A DNA stretch of 64,000 nucleotides from assembly GCA_037783545.1 (NCBI GenBank), contig JBBELK010000921.1, positions 1,178,001 through 1,242,000 of the forward strand, read 5' to 3'. The position numbers were made by a program, and so were the translations under genes. Within the stretch, counting starts at the first letter, position 1; each line of letters starts with the position of its first letter. The notes under the pieces were generated by a model. The model did no database searches and was not told where the DNA came from. It worked only from the letters and a program-made list of their open reading frames with translations. This document shows, in pieces, positions 63,656 to 64,000 of the stretch. Origin of the DNA: Henricia sp. BOLD:AAB3569 (lineage: Eukaryota; Echinodermata; Asteroidea; Spinulosida; Echinasteridae).

Positions 63656-64000
63656 CACCTTTACAGGTTAAAGGTACACACCTGCCTACTGTTTACATGA
63701 TTTAGTGATGTAGCAGCATTGACAATACTTTTTTGATGGTCGTTGCAAAAAACATTTCATCAAAATATCCCGTAATTTACTAAAGAAGTGCAAAAATAAC
63801 AAAAACGGTCAAAAGACGGGTTATACGCTTTACCAGCCGTTGCAACTACGCGAGAGCCTCACGACTTTGTCACAAACGATTCGCTCTTCTCCTGCTCAGG
63901 ATATCTCCAATTTTCTGCTCACGATTTCACTGGACAGCCCGGACGACCGAATAGGAATTTCCGTTTTCTTGTTGAGGAGTTGGCATCATGTTTTTTTCTT
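63656..64000. other. Noncoding right edge, nothing recognised
   Basis: No exon or repeat could be supported. Confidence 0.4.

Overview
The window reads as nuclear DNA of an invertebrate animal. Genes are split by introns with GT/AG splice signals, single-copy coding sequence is sparse, and many eukaryotic transposon classes are layered together. A NACHT-LRR (NLR) immune-receptor pseudogene, several DNA-transposon relics and a Polinton suggest a lineage with expanded NLR and transposon repertoires. Amphioxus or another invertebrate deuterostome is my best guess, but the sequence alone does not settle the species.

Positions 1-~9085 hold most of a Polinton/Maverick (adintovirus-like) integrated virus, cut by the left window edge. 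A leftward cluster encodes a double-jelly-roll-type capsid protein, an FtsK/A32-like packaging ATPase and several small, mostly membrane-anchored proteins. A rightward pair encodes a coiled-coil membrane protein and a DDE integrase. A leftward 1320-aa protein-primed family B DNA polymerase lies at the right end. All frames are open except that the ATPase lacks an ATG. The element therefore looks young.

Positions ~9.1-18.2 kb are a transposon graveyard: palindromic MITEs, a tRNA-derived SINE, a broken copy of an unnamed repetitive gene family, a Kolobok-like transposase relic and a Crypton-like tyrosine-recombinase relic. Positions 19077-24100 are a complete but decayed Ty3/gypsy LTR retrotransposon on the minus strand, with AATC target duplications, primer-binding site and polypurine tract. 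Positions 24.1-32.9 kb contain inverted repeats, a LINE fragment split by a TA-flanked MITE, a foldback element and two minisatellites (22 bp and 25 bp).

Positions 36.2-37.85 kb are a second Ty3/gypsy fragment (gag plus protease) with a convincing -1 frameshift signal. It is joined directly to a decayed NACHT-LRR gene (37.85-39.6 kb). Positions 39.6-44.3 kb hold MITEs, a 126-bp tandem repeat and duplicated blocks. A CR1/L2-like LINE with a mutated YADD box (44263-45636) abuts a seven-copy macrosatellite of ~1.46-kb units (45637-55221). The array in turn truncates a CACTA/EnSpm-like transposase gene on the minus strand (55222-58338).

The right end has a 1.36-kb nested foldback (59333-60690), two phase-matched exons of what may be a host gene with a Tudor-like region (61480-61638, 62266-62316), and a 34-bp minisatellite with a 238-bp higher-order period (62925-63655). 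A TTAA-flanked hairpin MITE occurs six times across the window. No tRNA, rRNA or CRISPR locus was found.
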